Part shown: in pieces, positions 1 to 7,446 of the stretch
How the letters are laid out: every line of letters begins with the position of its first letter
Position numbering within the stretch: the stretch's first letter is position 1
IMG/VR virus record: IMGVR_UViG_3300044951_001565
Coordinates: 1-20,400 of that record
DNA length: 20,400 nt
Direction: 5' to 3' (one strand)
DNA from: a virus
Made by a program: the position numbers and the translations under genes
Notes under the pieces: model-generated
Told to the model about the DNA's origin: nothing
Database searches by the model: none
What the model saw: only the letters and a program-made list of their open reading frames with translations

Positions 1-1722
1 GTGATCGACCCCAGCGCCACCCACTTCACCGACATCGCAACCGCTTATGCGGCCGATGTCGTTGCCGGGAAAATCCCCGCCTGCAAGTGGCACCGCCTCG
101 CCTGCCAGCGCCACCTGAACGACCTTGCCCGCGCCGACTTCCGCTACACCTTCAACCCCGCGCTGGTCGACAGCAAAGGAAAAACCTACCGCCCGGCGGA
201 ACGGATCTGCAAGTTTGCCGAACTGATGCCGCATATCAAGGGTGACTGGGCCGCACGTAGTCAGTCCATCACCCTCGAACCGTGGCAGATATTCATCCTC
301 GCCAGCGCCTTCGGCTGGGTCGACAGAACCACCGGCAAGCGCCGCTTCCGCGTGGTCGACCTGTTTGTCCCGCGCAAGAACGCCAAGTCCACGCTGGCCA
401 GCGTCATCGGCCTGTACATGCTCGCCGTCGACGACGAATTCGGCGCCGAGGTGTACTCCGGCGCCACCTCGCAAGACCAGGCGCTGGAAGTCTTCCGCCC
501 CGCCTTGCTGATGGCCCGCGCCACGCCGGGATTCCGCGCCGCGTTCGGCGTCACGCCCAACGCCAGCAACCTCAGCGTGATCGAGACCAACAGCAAGTTC
601 GAGCCGGTGATCGGCAAGCCGGGCGACGGTGCATCGCCGTCCTGCGCCATCGTCGACGAATACCACGAACACAAAACCGCCGAACTCTACGACACCATGC
701 AGACCGGCATGGGCGCGCGCTCGCAGCCGATGATGCTGGTCATCACCACCGCCGGCAGCGACATTTCCGGCCCGTGCTACCAGCACCAGGTGGAGCTGCA
801 AAAAATCCTCGAAGGCGTCATCGAAAACGACCAGCGCTTCGGCATCATCTTCACCGTCGACGAAAAGGACGACTGGACCAGCGAAGACGCCCTGCGCAAA
901 GCAAACCCCAACTTCGGCGTCTCGGTCGATGCCGAATTCCTGCGCACACAGCAGCGGGACGCCATTGCCGACCCGCGCAAGCAGAACGTCTTCAAAACCA
1001 AACACCTCGACATCTGGGTTGCCGCCGCCTCGCCCTGGATCAACCTGCACGCCTTCCAGCAAGCCGGCGACCCCACCCTAAAACTGGACGATTTCCGCGG
1101 TGAATCCTGCGTCATCGGCCTCGACCTGGCCAGCAAACAAGACATCGCCAGCGCCGTATGGCTGTTCAAGCGGCCCGGAACCGAGGCCGGAAAGCCGCAT
1201 TACTACGCCATCAGCCGCAACTTCGTGCCAGCAGATGCCGTCGAGAAACCGGAAAACGCCCACTACCAGGCCTGGGTCAACGCCGGTTACCTGGTCGCCA
1301 CGCCCGGCAACATGATCGACCTCACCCAGATCGAAGAAGAAATCCTTACCAGCTCAGAGATCGTTGTCGTTGCCGAAGTCGCCAAAGACCCCTGGGGTGG
1401 CCAGCAGCTCGGCGCCAACCTCGCCGCCGAAGGCTTCCAGGTGGTCGACATCCCGCAACAGGTGCGCTACCTCAGTGAACCGATGAAAGAGATCCAGGCG
1501 CTGGTCGACGCCGGTCGCTTCCACCACGACGGCAACCCCGCCTTCGTCTGGATGTTCAGCAACGTCGAAGTCAAGGAAGACCGCAACGAAAACATCTTCC
1601 CGCGCAAGTTGCGCCCGGAAAACAAGATCGACGGTGCCGTCGCCACTGTGGTGGCGATGAACCGCGCCATGGTCGGTGCGGCGGCGGAAGAGAAATCCTT
1701 CTGGGAAACGGAAACAGCATGA
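1..1722 (+). CDS. terL: Phage terminase large subunit (packaging ATPase/nuclease)
   Basis: This is the motor that cuts concatemeric phage DNA and pumps it through the portal into the prohead. The 573-residue product has a Walker A-type motif PRKNAKST (about residues 124-131), a Walker B segment CAIVDEYHEH (215-224, acidic pair D219/E220) and a likely coupling motif ITTAG (248-252). The C-terminal RNase H-like nuclease half shows GLDLASKQD (373-381, D375) and a late acidic KIDGA (542-546). Length and motif order fit the HK97/P27-like Terminase_1 family. The GTG at base 1 is a plausible start because the N-terminus (AADVVAGKIPACKWHRLACQ) is usual for the family, but the window begins there, so a slightly earlier start cannot be excluded. 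The small subunit should lie just upstream. The stop overlaps a mini-ORF that leads into the portal gene. Confidence 0.95.
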   Translation: MIDPSATHFTDIATAYAADVVAGKIPACKWHRLACQRHLNDLARADFRYTFNPALVDSKGKTYRPAERICKFAELMPHIKGDWAARSQSITLEPWQIFILASAFGWVDRTTGKRRFRVVDLFVPRKNAKSTLASVIGLYMLAVDDEFGAEVYSGATSQDQALEVFRPALLMARATPGFRAAFGVTPNASNLSVIETNSKFEPVIGKPGDGASPSCAIVDEYHEHKTAELYDTMQTGMGARSQPMMLVITTAGSDISGPCYQHQVELQKILEGVIENDQRFGIIFTVDEKDDWTSEDALRKANPNFGVSVDAEFLRTQQRDAIADPRKQNVFKTKHLDIWVAAASPWINLHAFQQAGDPTLKLDDFRGESCVIGLDLASKQDIASAVWLFKRPGTEAGKPHYYAISRNFVPADAVEKPENAHYQAWVNAGYLVATPGNMIDLTQIEEEILTSSEIVVVAEVAKDPWGGQQLGANLAAEGFQVVDIPQQVRYLSEPMKEIQALVDAGRFHHDGNPAFVWMFSNVEVKEDRNENIFPRKLRPENKIDGAVATVVAMNRAMVGAAAEEKSFWETETA

Positions 1723-1751
1723 ACGGAAGCCGCATGAAGGAAACCGCGTGA
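1719..1751 (+). other. Ten-codon mini-ORF coupling terL to the portal gene
   Basis: An ATG at 1719 overlaps the terL stop as ATGA. It opens a 10-codon frame whose TGA (1749-1751) overlaps the portal GTG (1748-1750) as GTGA. The portal Shine-Dalgarno AAGGAAAC lies inside it. A ribosome finishing terL could restart here and be delivered to the portal start. I infer a coupling device. It may equally be chance, and there is no evidence for a functional peptide. Confidence 0.35.
1738..1747 (+). promoter_or_regulatory. Ribosome binding site of the portal gene (AGGAAACCGC)
   Basis: AGGAAACCGC sits immediately before GTG 1748. It decides the portal start against the upstream in-frame ATG at 1676, which lies inside terL. 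The identical 10-mer precedes the capsid ATG (5939-5948) and, with one extra base of spacing, the holin ATG (8434-8443). Confidence 0.7.
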
Positions 1752-3325
1752 AATTCCTCGACAAACTATTTGGCCGCAAAGCCGCCGAGCTGACCTACGA
1801 CCAGGTCGCCAACCTGATCGACGGATTCAGCGGCGGCCAGGTGGCTGGCGTCACCGTCACCGACAAGACCGCATTACAGGTCTCCACCGTGCTGGCCTGC
1901 GTCAAAGTCATTGCCGACGGTTGCGCCACGCCGGACCTGCATGTCTACCGCGAACAAAGCGACGGCACCCGCAAGAAAGCTGCGGACATCCCGGAATATC
2001 GCCTGCTCAACCGCCGCCCCAACGAATGGCAGACCGCCTTCGAATGGCGGCGGCAGATGACCATTCACGCCGCGCTCACCGGCGCCGGCCTCTCCATCAA
2101 AGTACGCGACGACAAAGGCCGCGTGCGCGAACTGATCCCGGTCATGCCTGGCCAGTGGGACATGCGGCGGGTCAGCCGCTATGACGTGCGCTATCGCTGC
2201 TGGGATCAGTTTGGCCAGATCGGCGACTTCGCCCCGGAAGACGTATTTATCCTCAACGGCGTGCAATGGGACTGGATCGGCAGCATGAACGCCGTCGTAC
2301 TCGCCCGCTCCGCCATCGGCCTCGCCATCGCCACCGAAAAAAGCCAGGCCGCCATGCACGCCAACGGCCTGCGCCCGAGCGGCGTCTACACCGTCGAAGG
2401 CAACCTCACCCAAGAACAACACGAACGCCTGGCCGCATTCCTCAAACGCAAATCTGGCGCCGACAAAGCCGGCGACCCGCTGGTACTCGACCGCTCAGCC
2501 AAATGGACCAGCACCGCCATCAACGGTGTCGACGCCCAGCACGTCGAAACACGCCGCCTACAGATCGAAGAAATCTGCCGCGCCTACGGCGTCTTCCCGA
2601 TCATGGTCGGCCACTCCGACAAGTCCGCCACCTTCGCCAGTTCCGAGGCCTTCTTTGCCGCCCACGTCAAACACACGCTGGCCCCCTGGCACCAAGCCTG
2701 GATGCAGCGCATTGACGAAATGCTGCTCGATGGCAACGGCCCGCTGTTCGCCGAATTCGACACCCGCTACCTGATGGCCGGCGCCATGAAAGACCGCGCA
2801 CTCTGGGCCCGCACCATGGCGGAGATGGGCATCTACACGCGCAACGAAATCCGCGACGAAGAAGGCAAAGACCCACTACCCGGCCTGGATGAACCGCTCA
2901 CCCCGCTGAACATGAGCCAAGGCAAAGGAACCACCAATGAACCAGACCCCGCCGAGCAAGACAAGGCGTTTAATCGCTTGGAGCGCAAGCTAGAAGCCCT
3001 GAGCCAGCGCCCGCCGGTGATCGTAAACAACCACCTGCCAGAGCAGCGCAACGAAATCAATGTACGCAACGAAGCCCCGGCCGCGCCCAACGTCACAGTG
3101 AACACGCCACCGGTAGAGGTGCGCAACGCAATCAACGTGCCGGAAACAATCGTAAATATAGAGGCGGTCATGCCCGAGCAAAAAGCGCAGCAAGCCGTAG
3201 TCAACATCGAAGTACAACCGGCGCCAGTCACTGTGAACAACGCATTTGCGCGCAAAGCCGTGCAAGTGGTGGAGCGTGATGGCAATGACGAAATCACGCA
3301 AACAACAACCCGATACGAGGCCTAA
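1748..3325 (+). CDS. Phage portal protein (HK97 family) with C-terminal beta-repeat extension
   Basis: The portal forms the dodecameric ring at one head vertex through which DNA enters and to which the tail attaches. From GTG 1748 the product is 525 residues and begins VKFLDKLFGRK. The core carries family features such as STVLACVKVIADGCA near the N-terminus, NRRPNEWQTAFEWRRQM and ICRAYGVFPIMVGHSDKSA. HK97-type portals are usually a little over 400 residues. Here roughly the last 128 residues (398-525) form an extra region: a charged helix (AFNRLERKLEAL), then short alternating hydrophobic units such as EINVRNE, VTVNTP, EVRNAINVP, TIVNIE and VVNIEVQ, ending KAVQVVERDGNDEI. I chose the GTG because of the well-placed AGGAAACCGC. 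The longer ATG-1676 form would overlap terL by 47 bases. Core function is firm. The role of the tail extension is unknown; a fused accessory domain or beta-helical appendage is possible. Confidence 0.93.
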   Translation: MKFLDKLFGRKAAELTYDQVANLIDGFSGGQVAGVTVTDKTALQVSTVLACVKVIADGCATPDLHVYREQSDGTRKKAADIPEYRLLNRRPNEWQTAFEWRRQMTIHAALTGAGLSIKVRDDKGRVRELIPVMPGQWDMRRVSRYDVRYRCWDQFGQIGDFAPEDVFILNGVQWDWIGSMNAVVLARSAIGLAIATEKSQAAMHANGLRPSGVYTVEGNLTQEQHERLAAFLKRKSGADKAGDPLVLDRSAKWTSTAINGVDAQHVETRRLQIEEICRAYGVFPIMVGHSDKSATFASSEAFFAAHVKHTLAPWHQAWMQRIDEMLLDGNGPLFAEFDTRYLMAGAMKDRALWARTMAEMGIYTRNEIRDEEGKDPLPGLDEPLTPLNMSQGKGTTNEPDPAEQDKAFNRLERKLEALSQRPPVIVNNHLPEQRNEINVRNEAPAAPNVTVNTPPVEVRNAINVPETIVNIEAVMPEQKAQQAVVNIEVQPAPVTVNNAFARKAVQVVERDGNDEITQTTTRYEA

Positions 3326-3330
3326 ACTCA

Positions 3331-3768
3331 ATGTCAAAAGCCAACGCCACAGAAAACGACTTTGTAAAGTTTGTTTTCAACGCCGTCGCCATGCCGTCAT
3401 ACGGTGCGGTGCTGCAACTCAATTTTCACACGGCAGACCCCGGCGAGGCAGGCACTGCAACGACCAGCGCCCCGACACCAACCAGCTACGCCGCACAAAC
3501 GGTCACCCGCGACGACACGGGCTGGATAATTTGCGACACCAACGGCACGCCAAACGCCTCAGGCAGCGCAGTCAAAAACGCCGCACAGGTGACCTTTCCC
3601 GAGGTTGAAAGTGGATTTGTAGGCACCGAGACGTGGACGCACGGCAGTGTCTCGGTAGTGGCGACAGGCCAGATTCTGTACAGCGGCGCGCTCACCCAGC
3701 CCATCATCGTATCGGCGCTGACAACGCCGCTATTCCCGGCTGGAACCGTGATGTTTTCCGAGGATTAA
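3331..3768 (+). CDS. Small phage protein of the 'HTADPGE' type, putative structural/fibre-like
   Basis: The 145-residue product starts five bases after the portal stop. It contains LNFHTADPGEAGTAT followed by a Tyr-containing segment, QTVTRDDTGW, and a C-terminal half of short beta-like strands (VTFPEV, ILYSGALTQPIIVS, FPAGTVMFSED). From memory, the motif 'HTADPGE-G', then a Tyr, then 'V' strands and 'FPEA' is shared by small phage proteins often labelled tail fibre or hypothetical. Their function is not settled. There is no signal peptide or membrane segment. The Shine-Dalgarno is weak (gagg inside the portal end), so coupling to portal translation is likely. Its place between portal and protease favours a virion component such as a head decoration or head-associated fibre, but that is inference. 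Confidence 0.7.
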   Translation: MSKANATENDFVKFVFNAVAMPSYGAVLQLNFHTADPGEAGTATTSAPTPTSYAAQTVTRDDTGWIICDTNGTPNASGSAVKNAAQVTFPEVESGFVGTETWTHGSVSVVATGQILYSGALTQPIIVSALTTPLFPAGTVMFSED

Positions 3769-3771
3769 GCC

Positions 3772-4392
3772 ATGCCTGAGAGTTTCACCCAAGTCCCGCC
3801 CAACTCATCGGGCAACAAAATGCGCACGCGCTCACGGGTCATTGGCGCAGACACCGTGCATGAGCAAGCGGTGTTCAACGGCGCGCTGCCCACCTATTAC
3901 GCGCTGGCCGATGCCGTGGCGTTTGCGGCCAACAAGCACATGATCAGCATCCACAACGCAGCGGGCACGGGCAAGATGGTGGTGCTGAAAAAGATGTTCC
4001 TGATCAATCTGGCACTCGCCGCCATCACGGGCGTGGCCTTGCGCCAGGATGTCAAGCGGTTTTCTGCGGTGCATACGGGTGGCACGGCCATCACACCAAT
4101 ACCATGCGATAGCGCCAACGCCGCGCTGCCAGCAGGCATTACCTGCAAGACGGGTGCCACACTGACCGATGTCACGCTGCTGTTCCCCATCACCTTCACC
4201 AACGATGAAACGGGCGCGACCCAGGCGTTCCCTTCCACCATGCTGCAAGCCGGTATCAACTGGTTGCCAGAAGGCTCAGAGGTGCAAGAAATCCGCTTGC
4301 GTGAAGGCGAAGGGATCACCATCAAGAACATCACCAGCACCACCCTTGGCAGCTACGCTTACCTGATCGTGTTCACAGTGGACGACCTGTAA
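3772..4392 (+). CDS. Hypothetical phage virion-type protein (206 aa)
   Basis: I do not recognise this family with confidence. The start is three bases after the preceding stop, with GAGGA about ten bases upstream. The product is 206 residues, soluble-looking and without a signal peptide. It is rich in Thr, Ala and short beta-like stretches (MISIHNAAGTGKMVVLKKMF, SAVHTGGTAITPI, VTLLFPITFTNDETGA) and ends LGSYAYLIVFTVDDL. The N-terminus (NKMRTRSRVIGADTVHEQAV) and the Pro/Gly/Thr composition suggest a beta-rich structural protein. It is the second gene of a four-gene block lying between portal and protease, where HK97-type phages usually have nothing or one gene. A decoration, accessory head or neck protein is the most reasonable guess. 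Confidence 0.75.
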   Translation: MPESFTQVPPNSSGNKMRTRSRVIGADTVHEQAVFNGALPTYYALADAVAFAANKHMISIHNAAGTGKMVVLKKMFLINLALAAITGVALRQDVKRFSAVHTGGTAITPIPCDSANAALPAGITCKTGATLTDVTLLFPITFTNDETGATQAFPSTMLQAGINWLPEGSEVQEIRLREGEGITIKNITSTTLGSYAYLIVFTVDDL

Positions 4393-4394
4393 CG

Positions 4395-4880
4395 ATGCTG
4401 CTGGCCTACGAAACGCTGACCTACTATGGCCCTGGCGCAGTTGCGCTGGTAGCCGACAGTGGCAGCGGCGCGGTGGTAGCCGCTCAGCCGGTCATGGCCA
4501 AGCGAACCAGCGCCGCTGCAAGTGGGTTAGGTACAGCGAATGTGTTACGCCCTTACCGTGGGCGGGCCTTTGCGCTGGTCAACGGTGGCATCGCAGAACT
4601 GACCGCCCAGCCGCGCAAGCGCCAACGCTTCGGCTTAACGGTATCCATAGGCGGCGCACTGACACAAGACGGCGTCACCGGCGCCGTCTTGGAAGCGCCG
4701 ATCGAAGGCGGCCTGTCACTTAAACAAGCCCTCCGCATATTACTGGCCCAAGCAGCCGGAAACGCCACCGGTCTAGAGGGCGTCAGCCCGGAATTCCGCG
4801 CGGTCGACGGCAGCAAGGTGCGAATTGCGGGCACCTACAGCAGTGGCACCCGCACGGTAACCACCCTGGACGGATCGTAA
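4395..4880 (+). CDS. Hypothetical phage protein with conserved C-terminal 'FRAVDGSKVRI' domain
   Basis: The 161-residue product starts two bases after the previous stop, with no good Shine-Dalgarno, so it is probably translationally coupled. The N-terminal part (residues 1-100) is Ala/Gly/Val-rich and low in complexity. The C-terminal part has a helix (SLKQALRILLAQAAGNATG, about 108-126), then PEFRAVDGSKVRI and TYSSGTRTVTTLDGS. This helix-plus-'FR-VDG-K-RI' arrangement recurs in small phage proteins of unknown function encoded near head or tail genes, as far as I can recall. The following gene, which is likewise Gly/Ser/Trp-rich, appears to be its partner. No catalytic motif is visible. Confidence 0.7.
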   Translation: MLLAYETLTYYGPGAVALVADSGSGAVVAAQPVMAKRTSAAASGLGTANVLRPYRGRAFALVNGGIAELTAQPRKRQRFGLTVSIGGALTQDGVTGAVLEAPIEGGLSLKQALRILLAQAAGNATGLEGVSPEFRAVDGSKVRIAGTYSSGTRTVTTLDGS

Positions 4881-4883
4881 GCG

Positions 4884-5213
4884 GTGGCCTCCAAATGGTT
4901 AGGGCAGTGGCAAGGAAGCTGGCAGGGATCGGGAGCCGATGCGGGCAGCTCGATGGCGGCCGCCGCGCTCAAAGTCAGCGGCATTGGCAGTGGGATATTT
5001 ACAGCGGCACAGAGGATACGAGCAGCGCTCAATGCGCCAGGCAGCAGTGATTATTTGATGTCGGCAACCACTGAGGCGACGCCGCCTCAGCCCGAGAACG
5101 GCCCCTCTGGTGGATCGCGTTGGCTGAGCGGCTACACGCCGAAGTTTGATGACACTCGGCCAAAAACCAAGCGGCGCAATCGGCGAGATGAACTGCTGTT
5201 TTTAACAGCGTAA
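4884..5213 (+). CDS. Hypothetical Trp/Gly-Ser-rich small phage protein
   Basis: The 109-residue product uses GTG at 4884, three bases after the previous stop. The N-terminus is a short Trp/Gln/Gly repeat (KWLGQWQGSWQGS) followed by GADAGSSMAAAALKVSG and a mixed Ala/Gly segment. The C-terminus is strongly basic (RPKTKRRNRRDELLFLTA). I do not know its function. The pattern (aromatic-glycine repeat, alanine-rich middle, basic tail) occurs in poorly described phage proteins near head genes. A nucleic-acid-facing or capsid-associated role for the basic tail is only a guess. Confidence that it is a real gene is moderate: the close spacing and protein-like composition support it. Confidence 0.6.
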   Translation: MASKWLGQWQGSWQGSGADAGSSMAAAALKVSGIGSGIFTAAQRIRAALNAPGSSDYLMSATTEATPPQPENGPSGGSRWLSGYTPKFDDTRPKTKRRNRRDELLFLTA

Positions 5214-5223
5214 GGGGACAAAG

Positions 5224-5937
5224 ATGCAACAGCACAGAGAACTGAAAGAGTCACCCGGCGGTCATGAGATCCGCTCCTATGCCTTGAGCATCAAAGCGAC
5301 CGGGGACGACGGCACGATTGAGGGCTATGGCTCCGTGTTCGGCGTGCGCGACAACTATGACGATGTCATCGCGTCGGGCGCGTTCATGAACTCGCTGCAA
5401 AGGCACAAGGCAGCAGGCAGCATGCCCGCCATGCTCTGGCAGCACAACGCCGACGAACCGATCGGCATCTGGACCGACATGGTCGAAGATGCCAAAGGCC
5501 TGCGCATCACAGGCATGCTCGCCCTCGACACCGTGCGCGGCAAAGAAGCGCACGCACTACTCAAGCTGGGCGCGCTCAACGGCCTCTCCATCGGCTTCAT
5601 GAGCAAGCAATGGGCCTACGACCGCGAAGCCGAAGTGCGTACATTGACCGAAATAGATCTATGGGAAGTATCCCTGGTCACCTTCCCGGCAAACGAAAAA
5701 TCCCGCGTCACCAACGTAAAAGCCGACATCAAGGTCGCGCCAGACGAAATTAACGCCCCGAAAGATGCCGAAAGAATCCTGCGCGAGGCCGGATTCAGCA
5801 AGTCCGACGCGACAGCCATCGTCAGCCGCGTCATGCGAATGGGAGAAGCGCGGAGTGATTCCGCCAATTCGACCGCCGCCGCCATGAAAGCCGCCAGCCA
5901 ATCTGCCACGCGGCTGCTGAACTCACTTACCTCCTGA
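5224..5937 (+). CDS. HK97-family prohead protease
   Basis: This serine protease (the HK97 gp4 type) is packaged in the prohead, removes the delta domain of the capsid protein and then digests itself. The 237-residue product shows IEGYGSVFGVRDNYDDVI (32-49), a His in MLWQHNADEPIGIW (H74), a Ser in NGLSIGF (S122) and the strand WEVSLVTFPAN (147-157). These are the usual family landmarks, with His and Ser as the expected catalytic residues. The C-terminal segment after about residue 165 is helical and alanine-rich, as in other members where it may act as a scaffold. The start follows AAGGGGACAAAG. It lies 11 bases before the capsid gene, the standard order. Confidence 0.95.
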   Translation: MQQHRELKESPGGHEIRSYALSIKATGDDGTIEGYGSVFGVRDNYDDVIASGAFMNSLQRHKAAGSMPAMLWQHNADEPIGIWTDMVEDAKGLRITGMLALDTVRGKEAHALLKLGALNGLSIGFMSKQWAYDREAEVRTLTEIDLWEVSLVTFPANEKSRVTNVKADIKVAPDEINAPKDAERILREAGFSKSDATAIVSRVMRMGEARSDSANSTAAAMKAASQSATRLLNSLTS

Positions 5938-5938
5938 A

Positions 5939-5948
5939 AGGAAACCGC
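5939..5948 (+). promoter_or_regulatory. Ribosome binding site of the capsid gene (AGGAAACCGC)
   Basis: AGGAAACCGC lies directly before ATG 5949. It is identical to the element before the portal GTG and the holin ATG. The strong purine core suits a high-copy product. Confidence 0.7.
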
Positions 5949-7328
5949 ATGAAAAGCAAAACACTCCTGGCCATCATGGCCGCCCACTTCGCCGTCTTCC
6001 AGGCCAACGCCGCCAGCGTTTACGAAAAGCGCGAAGACCCCAGCATCAAATCGGTTGCCGACGCGCTCGACAAGATCGCCACCGCGTTTGATGAGTACAA
6101 GAAAACCAACGACGCCCGCATCGAAGCTGTCAAAGCCGGAAAAAGCACCGCCGACTTCGACGCCAAGCTGGCCAAGATGGACGACCACATGAACAGCCTG
6201 AGCGAAATGAAAGCCAAGCTGGAAAAGGTCGAAACCAAACTCGCCCGTCCAGGCGCATTCTCCGGCGGCAAGGCAGAAGGCGAAGGCAAAGAAGAGACTG
6301 AATATCGCCACGCCTTCATCGACTGGATGCGCGCCCCGGCTGACCACGACCGCCAGCAACGCACCGCCCAGGCCGCCAAAGCGCTGGAAGCCAAATCCAA
6401 AGCCGACGGCCGTGAAACCCGTTCGGCTCAGGCGGTCACCTCCACCGGCGCTGCCGGCGGCTTTGCCCTGCCTGAATTCATTGAAAGCGCCATCGCCCGC
6501 CTGTCGGTCGATATCTCCCCGATCCGCCAGATTTCCACCGTCCGCACGGTCGGCACCTCGGACTACAAAGAACTGTTCGACATCAACGGCGCCGCCTTCG
6601 AGTGGGTTGGCGAAACCGACACCCGCAACCAGACCAACACGCCAGACCTGGCTGAAGTCGCCCCCACCTTCGGCATGGCCAGCGCCAAACCGCAGGCATC
6701 GGAAGAGTCGCTGGATGACCTGTTCTTCAACGTCGAAGACTGGTTGATCAGCTCCGCCGCCGAAGCCATGGCCGCCGGTGAAGGTGCCGCGTTCGTCTCC
6801 GGCAACGGCACCAAAAAGCCCACCGGCTTCCTCGCCGGCCCCACCCCGGTCAGCACGGTAGACGCCTCGCGCGCCTTCGGCACGCTGCAATACATCGCCT
6901 CCGGCCAGGCAGCGGCCATGCCCACCAGTGCAGACCTGTTTTACGACCTCATCTACAGCCTGCGCGCCCGCTACCGTAACAACGCGCAATGGGTCACCAA
7001 CAAACTGGTTCTGGCCGCCATGCGCAAATACAAGGACACCGCCAACCAGTATCTGTGGCAACCCTCGCTGGTGGCCAGCCAGCCCGCCACCTTCCTGGGT
7101 TACGGTGTAACCGAAGCGGAAGACATGCCCGCCGTTGGCGCCGGCACCTTCCCGCTGGCGTTTGGCGACTTCCGCGAAGGCTACCTGATCGCCGATCGCG
7201 TCGGCCTGCGCATCACTCGCGACGAAATCACCACCCCGGGATTCGTCAAGTTCTACGTGCGCAAGCGGGTGGGCGGCAAGTTGCGCAACACCCAGGCCAT
7301 CAAGCTGCTGAAGATCGCCGCCTCCTGA
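5949..7328 (+). CDS. Major capsid protein, HK97 fold, with N-terminal delta domain
   Basis: This builds the icosahedral head shell. The 459-residue product has a charged, coiled-coil-prone N-terminal region (about residues 28-100: LDKIATAFDEYKKTNDARI, LAKMDDHMNSLSEMKAKLEK) expected to be the delta/scaffolding domain removed by the protease. After a basic linker, the HK97-type shell domain begins near residue 155-170 (TSTGAAGGFALPEFIESAI). Family landmarks follow: ISPIRQIST, FEWVGETDTRNQTNTPDLAEV, FNVEDWLISSAAEAMAAGEG, GNGTKKPTGFL, LRARYRNNAQWVTNK and the late FGDFREGYLIADRVGLRI. The extreme N-terminus (MKSKTLLAIMAAHFAVF followed by QANA) looks like a secretion signal, which is odd for a cytoplasmic protein. 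A strong terminator follows 16 bases after the stop, matching the need for large amounts of this message. Confidence 0.96.
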   Translation: MKSKTLLAIMAAHFAVFQANAASVYEKREDPSIKSVADALDKIATAFDEYKKTNDARIEAVKAGKSTADFDAKLAKMDDHMNSLSEMKAKLEKVETKLARPGAFSGGKAEGEGKEETEYRHAFIDWMRAPADHDRQQRTAQAAKALEAKSKADGRETRSAQAVTSTGAAGGFALPEFIESAIARLSVDISPIRQISTVRTVGTSDYKELFDINGAAFEWVGETDTRNQTNTPDLAEVAPTFGMASAKPQASEESLDDLFFNVEDWLISSAAEAMAAGEGAAFVSGNGTKKPTGFLAGPTPVSTVDASRAFGTLQYIASGQAAAMPTSADLFYDLIYSLRARYRNNAQWVTNKLVLAAMRKYKDTANQYLWQPSLVASQPATFLGYGVTEAEDMPAVGAGTFPLAFGDFREGYLIADRVGLRITRDEITTPGFVKFYVRKRVGGKLRNTQAIKLLKIAAS

Positions 7329-7344
7329 TCCGCAACTAAAACCC

Positions 7345-7381
7345 AAAGAAAGCCCCGCCCCAGCCGGCGGGGCTTTCTTTT
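7345..7381 (+). terminator. Rho-independent terminator after the capsid gene
   Basis: A perfect 15-bp inverted repeat (7345-7359 with 7366-7380) encloses a 6-base loop CCAGCC. The stem has a GC-rich middle (GCCCCGCC / GGCGGGGC), and the right arm ends in CTTTCTTTT. The matching A-rich left flank makes it potentially bidirectional. It should end or attenuate late transcription after the capsid gene and protect the 3' end of that message. Confidence 0.85.
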
Positions 7382-7446
7382 GAGGAAACCATGGCATCGC
7401 CCGGCCGAAATGTCGGGCGCGGATTGAAAAAAACGAGGAAACCATG
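7382..7446 (+). repeat. Duplicated translation-start box GAGGAAACCATG
   Basis: GAGGAAACCATG occurs at 7382-7393 and again at 7435-7446. Only the second leads into a real gene, the connector. The first opens a frame of about 50 codons that runs into the connector gene out of frame and encodes a low-quality Pro/Lys/Ser-rich sequence. Between the copies lies a small inverted repeat (CGCCCG ... CGGGCG). A tandem duplication or a decayed small gene would explain this. Confidence 0.5.

Noticed and set aside
2937-2995. ATG preceded by AAAGGAA inside the portal gene, considered as the start of a separate small gene
   Set aside because: The frame stops after about 19 codons, while the portal frame continues as coherent repeat sequence.
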